From Streptomyces parvus (lineage in GTDB: Bacteria > Actinomycetota > Actinomycetes > Streptomycetales > Streptomycetaceae): DNA of 64,000 bases. Within the stretch, counting starts at the first letter, position 1; each line of letters starts with the position of its first letter. Shown piece by piece: positions 8,352 through 16,566 of this stretch. The notes beneath the pieces were generated by a model. The model made no database searches. It worked only from the letters and a program-made list of their open reading frames with translations, and had not been told where the DNA came from. Both the position numbers and the translations under genes were made by a program. The stretch lies in assembly GCF_032121415.1 (NCBI RefSeq), contig NZ_CP135079.1, forward strand, positions 6,014,001-6,078,000, written 5' to 3'.

Positions 8352-9314
8352 TCAGGCCACCGTGCCGAACCGCGGGTGCGCGCCGAGCCATCGCGCGTAG
8401 CCCGGGCTGCGCGACACCGCCTCCGCGTACGCCTCGCGGGTCGCACCCGCCACCGTCCCCGCCGCCGCGTCGGCGGCGGGGGAGTGCGGATGCCAGCCCA
8501 CCAGGTGACGCCAGCTGAGCGGGGCGCCGGCCAGCGGTCGGGTCACCAGGCCCGGCGTCGGCGGGAACGTCGCCCGGCACAGCCCGATCGCCCGCCCCAC
8601 CTGCACCAGATGGACGACGGACGAGGTGTCCGTCTCGTACACCGACACCGGAGTGAAGCCCGACCGCGCGCAGGCCGCGGTGAAGCAGTCCGCGAAGCAG
8701 CCGTCGCCCGGCACGTCCGCCCAGCACTCGTCCGCGAGCGAGGCCAGATCCAGTTCCGCTTCGGCGGCCAGGGGGTGGTCCTCCGGCAGCATCACGAAGA
8801 CCGGGTCCACCCCGACGACCTCCCAGACCAGCCGGTCGGCCAACGGTGGCGCGCTCTCGCCGCACGTCCCGATCAGCGCGAAGTCCAGCCGCCCGTCGAT
8901 CACCAGCGAGGCGATCTCGTCCACCGACCACGCGGTGTACGTCGACACCGCCGCCGACGGGTGCGCGGCCGCCATCCGGTCCACCAGCCCGCCGAGCAGC
9001 GGACCGTGCGTGCCACCCAGCCGGAACCTGTCCAGCGCCCCCCGGGCATTGGCGAACCGCACGGCCTCGGCCTGCAGTTCACTGACCGCGGGCAGCACCA
9101 CCCGGGCCCGCTCCAGCACCAGTTCGCCGAGCGGCGTGGCTCGGGCTCCGGTGTGGTCGCGGTCGAAGAGAGCGCCGCCGAGGGCCTTCTCGATCCGCCG
9201 CAGCTGAGCGCTGAGGGCGGGCTGGGCGAGCCCCAGGGTGGCGGCGGCCTTGGTGAGGCTGCCCGTGTCGGCTATCGCACGGACCGTTCGCAGATGGCGC
9301 AACTCCAGCTCCAT
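8352..9314 (-). CDS. LysR-family transcriptional regulator
   Basis: 320 residues, start ATG 9314. The N-terminal winged helix-turn-helix (LRTVRAIADTGSLTKAAATL, then AQPALSAQLRRIEKALG) is typical of LysR, and the rest is a periplasmic-binding-protein-like effector domain. A perfect CCATAA-N7-TTATGG repeat, containing the T-N11-A spacing of LysR boxes, lies directly on its start codon (9311-9329), which suggests autoregulation. The usual divergent target gene is not obvious: the 295 bases to the methyltransferase start contain only short open frames and a 14-G run. Confidence 0.88.
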   Translation of the reverse strand: MELELRHLRTVRAIADTGSLTKAAATLGLAQPALSAQLRRIEKALGGALFDRDHTGARATPLGELVLERARVVLPAVSELQAEAVRFANARGALDRFRLGGTHGPLLGGLVDRMAAAHPSAAVSTYTAWSVDEIASLVIDGRLDFALIGTCGESAPPLADRLVWEVVGVDPVFVMLPEDHPLAAEAELDLASLADECWADVPGDGCFADCFTAACARSGFTPVSVYETDTSSVVHLVQVGRAIGLCRATFPPTPGLVTRPLAGAPLSWRHLVGWHPHSPAADAAAGTVAGATREAYAEAVSRSPGYARWLGAHPRFGTVA

Positions 9315-9329
9315 AAGGGCAAGTTATGG
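9311..9329. promoter_or_regulatory. LysR-box candidate over the lysR start codon
   Basis: CCATAA-N7-TTATGG, a perfect inverted repeat with T9314-N11-A9326. It includes the start codon of the minus-strand LysR gene, so binding would block its own expression. Confidence 0.5.
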
Positions 9330-9609
9330 CCCCCGGGCCACCCCGGCAATACGCGCGCTCCGCCTACCGTTCGGTCGGTGTGCACGAGCCGTACGCCGTC
9401 AGCCGAACGGCCCCTGGCGGCGTTCCGGTTGGCCCTGGCCCGGAAGGTCGGCCACGGCACCCCCTTCGCCTTCGACGCCGCGTTCAAACGGGCCAGGGGG
9501 GGGGGGGGGCGGCCCGGGAGCGCCGCGTGCGTACGCCGAAAGGCCCTCCCGATTTGCCGTAACGGCAAGGAACCTTGCCGCGCGACCCGTCCGTGCGGAA
9601 GCTGGGCCC
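9315..9609. other. Intergenic region with G14 homopolymer
   Basis: 295 bases between the LysR gene and the methyltransferase. It holds the LysR box, a run of 14 G at 9496-9509, and two overlapping palindromes at 9554-9580. A short plus-strand frame starting at a GTG near 9378 (encoding a basic peptide with LALARKVGHGTPFAF) runs into the G-run and could be a gene remnant, but nothing in it is recognisable. Confidence 0.6.
9554..9580. promoter_or_regulatory. Overlapping palindromes with three CGGCAA half-sites upstream of the methyltransferase
   Basis: TTGCCG-TAA-CGGCAA (9554-9568) shares its right arm with CGGCAAGG-AA-CCTTGCCG (9563-9580). The three alternating half-sites end 29 bases before the methyltransferase ATG, a normal place for an operator. 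The second repeat has 8-bp arms with a 2-bp centre, too tight for an RNA hairpin loop, so DNA binding is favoured. Confidence 0.5.
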
Positions 9610-10494
9610 ATGAGCAGCCACGCCGGTCACGGCCACCACGACACGCACGCCGCCGACATCGACTGGGACGTCCTGGGCCCCCTGCTGGAGCAGGAAGCCG
9701 AACTCAACCGTACGCAGTACGAGGAGGCGGCCCGCTGGATCGCCGCCCTGCCCACCACGCCGCAGGTCCGCCGGGTCCTCGACATCGGCAGCGGCCCCGG
9801 GGTCGTCTCCTGCCTGCTGGCCGAGGTCTTTCCGGAGGCCGAGGTGGTGGCCGTGGACGCCACGCCCGCGCTACTGGAACGTGCGAGGAACCGCGCACGC
9901 CGCCTCGGGGTGATCGACCGCTTTTGGACGCTTGAGGCCGAACTCCCGGCGGACTTCGACCGGTTGGGCGAGGCCGATCTGATCTGGGCGGGCAACTCCC
10001 TGCACCACCTGGGCGACCAGCGCGCCGCGCTGGCCCGCTTCGCCGGGCTTCTGCGGGCCGGCGGAACGGTCGCGCTCGTCGAGGGCGGCCTGCCCACCCG
10101 ACGCCTGCCCCGCGACATCGGCATCGGAGAGCCCGGTCTGGAGGCCCGTATGGGCGCGGCAGCCGCCACCCGTTTCGAGCGCATGCGGTCCGAACTCCCG
10201 GGCGCGAAAAGGGAGACCGAGGACTGGGCCGCCCTCTTCACCGCGGTCGGGCTCCTCCCTCAGGGAACCCGCAGCTTCCTCCTCGACCTGCCCGCCCCCG
10301 TCTCCCGCCCGGTCCGCGACCACGTTGTCGCGAGTATCACCCGGGAGCGCGAGGTGCTCGGCGACCTGCTGACGGCCGAGGACAGCGCCGTACTGGACCG
10401 GCTGCTGGACCCCGAGGACCCCGAAGGGCTTCACCACCGCCCCGACGTCCACCTGCTGGCCGCCCGCACGGTGCATCTGGGCCGCCGCGGCTGA
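9610..10494 (+). CDS. Class I SAM-dependent methyltransferase, substrate unknown
   Basis: 294 residues. ATG 9610 is chosen because the protein then begins with the short His-rich leader MSSHAGHGHHDTHAADIDWD; upstream in-frame sequence is not protein-like. The Rossmann-type motif I is VLDIGSGPGVVSCLLAE (around residue 57), with the acidic residue of strand 2 in VVAVDATPALLERA and the motif III-like LIWAGNSLHHLGDQRAAL. This is the Methyltransf_25/12 type used for small molecules in actinobacteria. Substrate cannot be read. The C-terminal third (DLPAPVSRPVRDHVVASI and beyond) is a helical cap. It is monocistronic, with an operator-like palindrome immediately upstream, and converges with the ricin-domain gene. 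Confidence 0.82.
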   Translation: MSSHAGHGHHDTHAADIDWDVLGPLLEQEAELNRTQYEEAARWIAALPTTPQVRRVLDIGSGPGVVSCLLAEVFPEAEVVAVDATPALLERARNRARRLGVIDRFWTLEAELPADFDRLGEADLIWAGNSLHHLGDQRAALARFAGLLRAGGTVALVEGGLPTRRLPRDIGIGEPGLEARMGAAAATRFERMRSELPGAKRETEDWAALFTAVGLLPQGTRSFLLDLPAPVSRPVRDHVVASITREREVLGDLLTAEDSAVLDRLLDPEDPEGLHHRPDVHLLAARTVHLGRRG

Positions 10495-10527
10495 GCGGGC
10501 GAAACCGCCCGGGCTGCTCCGCCGGAC

Positions 10528-10995
10528 CTACGTCACCGGCTCCAACCGCCACCACTGGAAGGGGGAGTCGGTGTCCTCCCACTGCTGAACCGTGCCCCCG
10601 GCCTCGGTGGAACCGTCCGCGACCTCCATGACCAGCCCGCTGATGAAACTCACCAGCGTCACTCTCCCGGGCGCCTGTGGGTGCCGCTCGATCAGCCACT
10701 CCTGGGCGCCGAAGTTGTTGGCCTTCCACTGCTGGATCCGGGTGCCGTTCGACGTGTCGGCGTTCGCCACGTCCAGCCGCTTCCCGCTGCCTTCGTTGAC
10801 CAGGTGGAAGAGGGACGCGCCCTCGTGCACCGGGGACAGCCGCCACACCTGCGCGGCCGTCCCGTCGTCCGCGCCCTGCTGGACCCGGGCACCGCTGCCC
10901 CTCGCCGCGCCGTACACCTCCAGCAACAGCTTGCTGCCGACGTTGCGCAGGCGGTACGGGCCCGCCTCGACGACAGGCGCGAGTTCGCCGCTCAT
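10528..10995 (-). CDS. Ricin-type beta-trefoil (RICIN) domain protein
   Basis: 155 residues consisting of a single beta-trefoil. Each of the three subdomains carries a QxW-like element: ARVQQGADDGTAAQVWRL, TRIQQWKANNFGAQEW and GTVQQWEDTDSPFQWWRL. Such modules bind galactose or xylan-type sugars, usually attached to a secreted hydrolase; here the domain stands alone and has no signal peptide (it begins MSGELAPVVEAGPYRLRN), so a cytoplasmic or non-classically released lectin is implied. It is downstream of the aldo/keto reductase on the same strand but separated by a strong hairpin, so it is probably transcribed separately. Confidence 0.85.
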   Translation of the reverse strand: MSGELAPVVEAGPYRLRNVGSKLLLEVYGAARGSGARVQQGADDGTAAQVWRLSPVHEGASLFHLVNEGSGKRLDVANADTSNGTRIQQWKANNFGAQEWLIERHPQAPGRVTLVSFISGLVMEVADGSTEAGGTVQQWEDTDSPFQWWRLEPVT

Positions 10996-11057
10996 GTTCC
11001 CCGTCTCCCCGATGGATGTGTGTACTGCCGTCGGGCCGGACGGCCGACGGGCCAGGT

Positions 11058-11109
11058 GGCCGACGACGGCGCCCCCACCGCGATCACGGTGGGGGCGCCG
11101 TCGTCGGCC
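11058..11109 (-). terminator. Terminator hairpin after the aldo/keto reductase gene
   Basis: A perfect 23-bp stem (11058-11080 with 11087-11109) and a 6-base CGATCA loop, starting 9 bases past the aldo/keto reductase stop. There is no T-run, as is usual in streptomycetes. Confidence 0.8.
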
Positions 11110-11117
11110 GGGCGCGC

Positions 11118-11954
11118 TCAGGCGCCGACGTTGAATTCCGCCGGGTCGGAGCCGAGGCGCTTGCCCTCGTCCAGGGCGGCGAAGGCGGCGAGGTCGTCGG
11201 CGTCCAGCTCGAAGTCGAACACGTCCAGGTTCTCCTTGATCCGCGACGGGGTCACGGACTTCGGGATCACGATGTTGCCGGTCTGCAGGTGCCAGCGCAG
11301 CACCACCTGGGCGGGGGTGCGGCCGTGCTTCTGGGAGACGGCGACGACCGTCGGCACCTCCAGCAGGCCCTTGCCCTGGCCCAGCGGCGCCCAGGCCTCG
11401 GTGGCGATGCCGTGTTCGGCGTGGAAGGCGCGGGCCTCGGCCTGCTGGAGCTGCGGGTGCAGCTCGATCTGGTTGACGGCCGGGACCACGGAGGTCTCGG
11501 CGAGCAGCCGCTTCAGATGCTCGGGGTGGAAGTTCGACACACCGATGGCCTTCGCGCGGCCGTCGGCGAGGATCTTCTCGAACGCCTTGTACGTGTCGGT
11601 GTACGCGTCCTTCGCCGGGACCGGCCAGTGGATCAGGTACAGGTCCACGTAGTCCAGGCCGAGCTTGTCGAGCGAGGCGTCGAAGGCGCGGAGCGTGCTG
11701 TCGTGGCCCTGCTCGCTGTTCCACAGCTTCGTGGTGACGAAGAGCTCGTCGCGCGCGACGCCGGAGGCGGCGATGGCCTTGCCGGTGCCCGTCTCGTTCT
11801 CGTAGATCGCGGCGGTGTCGATGCTCCGGTACCCGGTCTCGATGGCCGTGGCGACCGTCTTCTCCGCCTCGTCGTCCGGCACCTGCCAGACACCGAAACC
11901 GAGCTGCGGCATGCCGAGGCCGTTGTTGAGGGTGATGGAGGGGACCTTGCTCAC
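11118..11954 (-). CDS. Aldo/keto reductase (AKR5-like)
   Basis: 278 residues, a standard NADPH-dependent TIM-barrel reductase. The catalytic tetrad is visible: Asp in GYRSIDTAAIY, Tyr in the same motif, Lys in VTTKLWNSEQGHD and His in LYLIHWPVP. Cofactor-binding IPKSVTPSRIKENLDVFDF is present near the C-terminus. Such enzymes reduce aldehydes and ketones, often methylglyoxal or 2,5-diketogluconate-like sugars; the substrate is not predictable. It follows the acyl-CoA synthetase gene on the same strand after 81 bases and ends in a strong terminator. Confidence 0.93.
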   Translation of the reverse strand: MSKVPSITLNNGLGMPQLGFGVWQVPDDEAEKTVATAIETGYRSIDTAAIYENETGTGKAIAASGVARDELFVTTKLWNSEQGHDSTLRAFDASLDKLGLDYVDLYLIHWPVPAKDAYTDTYKAFEKILADGRAKAIGVSNFHPEHLKRLLAETSVVPAVNQIELHPQLQQAEARAFHAEHGIATEAWAPLGQGKGLLEVPTVVAVSQKHGRTPAQVVLRWHLQTGNIVIPKSVTPSRIKENLDVFDFELDADDLAAFAALDEGKRLGSDPAEFNVGA

Positions 11955-12035
11955 GAGCGGTCGATCCTAACGTCGTCGGTTGGTCACTCCCCACGGCAAC
12001 GATCGGGCGGGTCCAGGCATTCCCGTTGCCTCCGG

Positions 12036-13865
12036 TCAGTGGTAGAGCGCGTCGACCTCGACCGCGTACGCCGTCTCGATCGCCTTCCGCTTCAGCTTCA
12101 GCGAGGGCGTCAGCAGCCCCAGTTCCTCGGTGAAGGGGTGGGCCAGGATCCGGAACGTACGGATGGACTCCGCCTGGGAGACGGCCGTGTTGGCGGCCAC
12201 CACCGCCCGGCGGACCTCCATCTCCAGGTCCGGGTCCCGCACCAGCTCGGCAGGGCCGAGCGGGGCACGGCCCTGCATCGACAGCCAATGGTCGACGGAC
12301 TCCTGGTCCACGGTGACGAGCGCCGCGATGTACGGACGGTCGTTGCCGACGACGATGCACTGCGCCACCAGCGGATGCGCCCGTACGCGCTCCTCCAGAC
12401 CGGCCGGGGAGACGCTCTTGCCGCCGGACGTCACCAGGATCTCCTTCTTCCGACCGGTGATCGTCAGATAGCCGTCCTCGTCCAGCGAGCCGAGGTCCCC
12501 GGTCGCCAGCCAGCCGTCCTGCAGGACCGCCCGGGTGGCCTCGGGGTTGCCCAGATAGCCGGAGAAGACGTTCGGACCGCTCACCCACACCTCGCCGTCG
12601 TCCGCGATGTGCACCGACGTCCCCGGGATCGGCTGCCCGACCGTCCCGTACCGGGTGCGCTCGGGCGGGTTCGCCGTCGCCGCGGCGGTCGACTCGGTCA
12701 GCCCGTACCCCTCGAACACCGTCACCCCGGCGCCCGCGAAGAACAGCCCGAGCCGGCGGTCCATGCCGGAGCCGCCCGACATCGCGTGCCGCACCCGGCC
12801 GCCCATCGCGTCGCGGACCTTCTTGTACACGATCTTGTCGAAGAACTGGTGCTGCATCCGCAGCCCGGCCGACGGGCCGGGACCGTCCCCGAACGCCTTC
12901 AGTTCCAAGGCCTCGGCGTACTTCACCGCGATGTCGACGGCCTTGTCGAACGGCCCGGTTCTGCCCTCCGTCTCGGCCTTGCGCCGGGCCCCGTTGTACA
13001 CCTTCTCGAAGATGTACGGCACCGCCAGGATGAACGTCGGCCGGAACGACATCAGGTCCGGCATCAGCGCGTTCGCCGACAGCTCCGGCTGATGGCCGAG
13101 CTTGACCCGGCCACGGATCGCGGCGATCTCCACCATCCGCCCGAAGACATGGGCCAGCGGCAGGAAGAGGAGGGTGGCCGCCTCGTCGCCCGGCTTGGAG
13201 TGGAACACCGGCTCCCAGCGGCTCACCATCGTGTCGCTCTCGAACATGAAGCTCGCGTGGGTGATCACACACCCCTTGGGGCGGCCCGTCGTCCCCGAGG
13301 TGTAGATGACGGTCGCCACGGAGTCGGGCGTCACCGCGCGCCGGTGCCGCTGCACCACCTCGTCGTCGATGCCCACGCCCGCCCCGAGCAGCTCGTCCAC
13401 CGCTCCCGCGTCCAGCTGCCACAGCCGCTTCAGATGCGGCAGCCGGTCGATCACCGAGCCCACCGTCATCGCGTGGTCCTCGTGCTCGACCATCACCGCC
13501 ACCACCTCGGCGTCGTGCAGCATCCACAGGACCTGCTCGGCGGAGGAGGTCGGGTAGATCGGCACCGACTGGGCCCCGAGGGTCCAGAGCGCGAAGTCGA
13601 AGAGTGTCCACTCGTAGCGCGTACGGGACATCAGCGCGACCCGGTCGCCGAACCGCACCCCGTGCGCGATCAGCCCCTTGGCCAGGGCCAGCACAGCATC
13701 GCGGAAGTCCCCGGAGGTCACATCGAGCCACTGGCCCCCGGCGTCCTTGCGGCCGAGCGCGACGCGGTGCGGATCATCCTCCGCGTGATCGAAGACCACA
13801 TCGGCCAGACCGCCGACCTGAGGCGGCGCCGCCATGGGTGGGACAGTGAATTCGCGCAATGACAT
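12036..13865 (-). CDS. Long-chain fatty acid-CoA ligase (AMP-binding family)
   Basis: 609 residues. It activates a fatty acid with ATP to acyl-AMP and then acyl-CoA. The ATP-binding P-loop reads YTSGTTGRPKGC, followed by EGYGLTES, the hinge region DGYLTITGRKKEI and a C-terminal catalytic lysine in TPSLKLKRKAIE. The start is ATG 13865, with GAGGAG four bases upstream; a frame extension to 13886 is less likely. Size and motifs match the FadD15-type long-chain synthetases common in actinobacteria. It is the first gene of a possible two-gene unit with the aldo/keto reductase. Confidence 0.93.
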   Translation of the reverse strand: MSLREFTVPPMAAPPQVGGLADVVFDHAEDDPHRVALGRKDAGGQWLDVTSGDFRDAVLALAKGLIAHGVRFGDRVALMSRTRYEWTLFDFALWTLGAQSVPIYPTSSAEQVLWMLHDAEVVAVMVEHEDHAMTVGSVIDRLPHLKRLWQLDAGAVDELLGAGVGIDDEVVQRHRRAVTPDSVATVIYTSGTTGRPKGCVITHASFMFESDTMVSRWEPVFHSKPGDEAATLLFLPLAHVFGRMVEIAAIRGRVKLGHQPELSANALMPDLMSFRPTFILAVPYIFEKVYNGARRKAETEGRTGPFDKAVDIAVKYAEALELKAFGDGPGPSAGLRMQHQFFDKIVYKKVRDAMGGRVRHAMSGGSGMDRRLGLFFAGAGVTVFEGYGLTESTAAATANPPERTRYGTVGQPIPGTSVHIADDGEVWVSGPNVFSGYLGNPEATRAVLQDGWLATGDLGSLDEDGYLTITGRKKEILVTSGGKSVSPAGLEERVRAHPLVAQCIVVGNDRPYIAALVTVDQESVDHWLSMQGRAPLGPAELVRDPDLEMEVRRAVVAANTAVSQAESIRTFRILAHPFTEELGLLTPSLKLKRKAIETAYAVEVDALYH

Positions 13866-14149
13866 GCTCCTCGTGGCGCTCCGCACAGCGCCGCGACGCT
13901 ACCCCAAGCGAGAGCCCGGCGGGAGAGGTCCGGAACCTCCGCACACCAGGACGACCCCCCCAGGTCAACCGTCGAAATCCGGCCAGACGGGCAAGGCTCG
14001 GGCGTACGCGGGCCCAGTTCTGCCCGAGGGGTAAGCGGCTCGCACCGGAATCTCCACCGAATCCGACCGCCGTGACCACCGCGGCCGGTGCCGGGTCGAA
14101 GAGCTGGTGCCGGCCCCGCCACTCCAGCCACCGGCGGTCCAGAGAGCGG
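13866..14149. other. Intergenic region, nothing recognised
   Basis: 284 bases between the acyl-CoA synthetase start and the end of the LysR gene. It should hold the acyl-CoA synthetase promoter and the LysR terminator, but I see only a weak 5-bp repeat around 13925-13939 and no convincing hairpin or gene. Confidence 0.5.
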
Positions 14150-15043
14150 CTACGGTCCCTCCGCTCCGCCCGTTCCGCGGTGCAGCCGGTCACCGGCCGC
14201 CAGGATCGCGGAGGCCAGGGCGTCCGCCGCCTCCTGGGCCGCGCCCCGCCGGTTCCCGTGCAGCAGGACGAAATCGACCCCGCCGAGCTCCGGCAGCCCC
14301 GCCCTGCCCGGCACCGGCACCAGCCCCGGCGGGACCATCCCCCGGGAGTGCGCCATCACCCCCAGGCCCGCCCGCGCCGCCGCGACCAGGCCGCTCAGAC
14401 TCGTACTCGTGCAGGCGATCCGCCAGGCCCGCCCCTGCTCCTCCAGCACCTCCAGGGCGCGGGCCCGGGTGACGGCGGGTGGCGGAAAGACGACCAGCGG
14501 TACGGGGCGCTCCGGATCGAGGCGCAGCTGCGGCGCGCCGATCCAGTCCAGGGCGTCCCGCCACATCAGTTCGCCGTGGGTGTCCCCGGTCCGCCGCTTG
14601 GCCAGCACCAGATCCAGCCGGCCCGCCGCGAGCTGCCGGTGCAGCGTCCCGGACAGCTCCACGGTGAGCTGGAGCTCGACCTCCGGGTGGTCGCGGCGGA
14701 ACGACTCCAGGATCTCGGGGAGCCGGGTCAGCACGAAGTCCTCGGAGGCCCCGAACCGCAGCCGCCCGCGCAGCCGGGTGCCCGCGAAGAACGCCGCGGC
14801 CCGCTCGTGGGCCGACAGGATCGTCCGGGCGAAGCCGAGCATCGCCTCGCCGTCGTCCGTGAGATCGACGCGATGCGTGTCCCGGGCGAACAACTGCCGC
14901 CCGGCCGCCTCCTCCAGCCGCCGCACATGCTGGCTGACCGTGGACTGGCGGACCCCGAGCCTGCGCGCGGCCTGCGTGAAGCTCAGCGTCTGGGCGACGG
15001 CGAGGAAGGTACGCAACTGGGCCGGGTCGTACGTGGCGTCCAT
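14150..15043 (-). CDS. LysR-family regulator (probably of the divergent transporter gene)
   Basis: 297 residues from ATG 15043, giving MDATYDPAQLRTFLAVAQTL and then the LysR helix-turn-helix LSFTQAARRLGVRQSTVSQH. A start at ATG 15103 (317 residues) is open and cannot be excluded; neither has a clear ribosome binding site. The effector domain is normal (LRGRLRFGASEDFVLTRLPE). It is divergent from the BASS-type transporter at 15225, the typical arrangement for a LysR regulator and the gene it controls. Confidence 0.87.
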   Translation of the reverse strand: MDATYDPAQLRTFLAVAQTLSFTQAARRLGVRQSTVSQHVRRLEEAAGRQLFARDTHRVDLTDDGEAMLGFARTILSAHERAAAFFAGTRLRGRLRFGASEDFVLTRLPEILESFRRDHPEVELQLTVELSGTLHRQLAAGRLDLVLAKRRTGDTHGELMWRDALDWIGAPQLRLDPERPVPLVVFPPPAVTRARALEVLEEQGRAWRIACTSTSLSGLVAAARAGLGVMAHSRGMVPPGLVPVPGRAGLPELGGVDFVLLHGNRRGAAQEAADALASAILAAGDRLHRGTGGAEGP

Positions 15044-15224
15044 CCGGTGCACGTTCACCCGGTCCGCACTCTCCCCGCCCGCGTCCGTCCGCTCCGTGTC
15101 CATACCGTGCACGCTATCGGGATTCGTGATGACAGTCAGAGCGGTGTGCGGGATTCCCGATGGCGCCGCAGGGGAGCAGGATGGACGCCGAAACGGATCC
15201 CCGACCGCCGGAGCGCCCCCGCAC

Positions 15225-16280
15225 ATGTCCCGCCGTATCCCGCGACCGCCGTCCTGGCTGCCGTTCGACGCCTTCCTCGTGGCGCTGGCCGCCACCGTGG
15301 CCCTCGCGGCGCTGCTGCCCGCCCACGGCACCGCCGCCGACGTGGCGGGCGGAGCCTCCACCGGCGCTGTCGCCCTGCTGTTCTTCCTCTACGGGGCACG
15401 GCTCTCCAGGGCCGAGGCGCTCGACGGGCTCAAGCACTGGCGCCTCCACCTCACCGTCCTGGCCTGCACCTTCGTCGCCTTCCCGCTGCTGGGGGTGGCG
15501 AGCGGCGGGCTGGTGCCGTACGTGCTGACGCCCGAGCTCCAGGCGGGCTTCCTCTTCCTGTGCCTGGTCCCGTCCACGATCCAGTCCTCCATCGCCTTCA
15601 CCTCGATCGCCCGGGGCAACGTGCCCGCCGCGATCTGTGCCGGGTCCTTCTCCAGCCTCACCGGGATCCTGGTGACCCCGATGTTCGCCGCCCTGCTCCT
15701 CGGGTCCGCCGGGGGCGGGTTCTCCGTGGACTCCCTGCTGAAGATCGTTTTCCAGCTGCTCGTCCCGTTCCTCGCCGGGCAGCTCCTGAGCCGCTGGGTC
15801 GGCGGCTTCCTCACCCGGCACAAGAAGGTGCTCGGCCTGGTCGACCGCGGCTCGATCCTGCTCGTCGTCCACACCGCGTTCAGTGAGGGGATGGTCGCCG
15901 GGGTCTGGCACCGGGTCACCCCCGCCCGGGTCGGCGCGCTGCTCGCCGCCGAGGCGGTCCTGCTGGCGCTGATGCTCACCCTGAGCTGGTACGGCGCACG
16001 GAGGCTCGGGTTCGGCCGGGCGGACCGGATCGCCATCCAGTTCGCCGGGTCCAAGAAGAGCCTGGCGGCCGGGCTGCCGATGGCGAGCGTGGTCTTCGGG
16101 GCGCACGCGAGCCTTGCCGTACTGCCCCTGATGCTGTTCCACCAGATGCAGCTCATGGTCTGCGCGGTCATCGCGGGGCGCCGCTCACGCGACCCCGAGG
16201 AGGCCCCGGCCCGTGACGACCCGGCAGGGGCCGCCGCCTCCGGCCCACTGTCCGACCCAGCCGTTACGGTGAGCCGGTAG
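15225..16280 (+). CDS. Bile acid:sodium symporter-like (BASS/SBF-like) membrane transporter
   Basis: 351 residues with about ten transmembrane helices (for example FDAFLVALAATVALAALL, GAVALLFFLYGARLSRAE, LHLTVLACTFVAFPLLGVA and LFLCLVPSTIQSSIAFTSIA). The conserved SBF features are the LVPSTIQSSIAFTSIARGN segment and a late IQFAGSKKSLAAGLPMA helix break. The start is ATG 15225 (MSRRIPRPPSWLPFD); longer frames lack support. The family moves organic anions with sodium in characterised members, but substrate here is unknown. The adjacent divergent LysR gene is its likely regulator. A downstream gene starts 44 bases later. Confidence 0.88.
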   Translation: MSRRIPRPPSWLPFDAFLVALAATVALAALLPAHGTAADVAGGASTGAVALLFFLYGARLSRAEALDGLKHWRLHLTVLACTFVAFPLLGVASGGLVPYVLTPELQAGFLFLCLVPSTIQSSIAFTSIARGNVPAAICAGSFSSLTGILVTPMFAALLLGSAGGGFSVDSLLKIVFQLLVPFLAGQLLSRWVGGFLTRHKKVLGLVDRGSILLVVHTAFSEGMVAGVWHRVTPARVGALLAAEAVLLALMLTLSWYGARRLGFGRADRIAIQFAGSKKSLAAGLPMASVVFGAHASLAVLPLMLFHQMQLMVCAVIAGRRSRDPEEAPARDDPAGAAASGPLSDPAVTVSR

Positions 16281-16323
16281 CCGGCTACCGGTAGCCCGGG
16301 TGGACCCACAGCGAGGTAGTGCC

Positions 16324-16539
16324 ATGAGCGACAAGGGCGGGACGCCTGCCGACGACTTTCCGCACGGGGCGGGCAACCCGGCCCGCAACGCTCTGCGCGC
16401 GGCGGGTTACACCCGCCTCGCCCAGCTCACCACGGTGACCGCCGCCGAGGTGCTCGCCCTCCACGGGGTCGGCCCGAAGGCGGTCGGGGTGCTCCGCGGG
16501 GCGCTGGCCGCCGAGGGCCTGGCCTTCGCGGGGGAGTGA
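16324..16539 (+). CDS. Small helix-hairpin-helix protein
   Basis: 71 residues, start ATG 16324 with GAGG upstream. The protein consists mostly of a helix-hairpin-helix pair: NPARNALRAAGYTRLAQLTT then AAEVLALHGVGPKAVGVLRG, closely like the C-terminal domain of RNA polymerase alpha or ComEA-type HhH units. Such proteins bind DNA without sequence specificity or act as protein contacts; role unknown. It may be co-transcribed with the transporter. Confidence 0.75.
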   Translation: MSDKGGTPADDFPHGAGNPARNALRAAGYTRLAQLTTVTAAEVLALHGVGPKAVGVLRGALAAEGLAFAGE

Positions 16540-16566
16540 GCGGGGACCGCGTCCGCGACCCCGGGC

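Noticed and set aside
11016..13862. A plus-strand frame of about 950 codons over the aldo/keto reductase and acyl-CoA synthetase
   Set aside because: It is antisense to two well-recognised enzymes and has the His/Arg-rich composition of a shadow frame.
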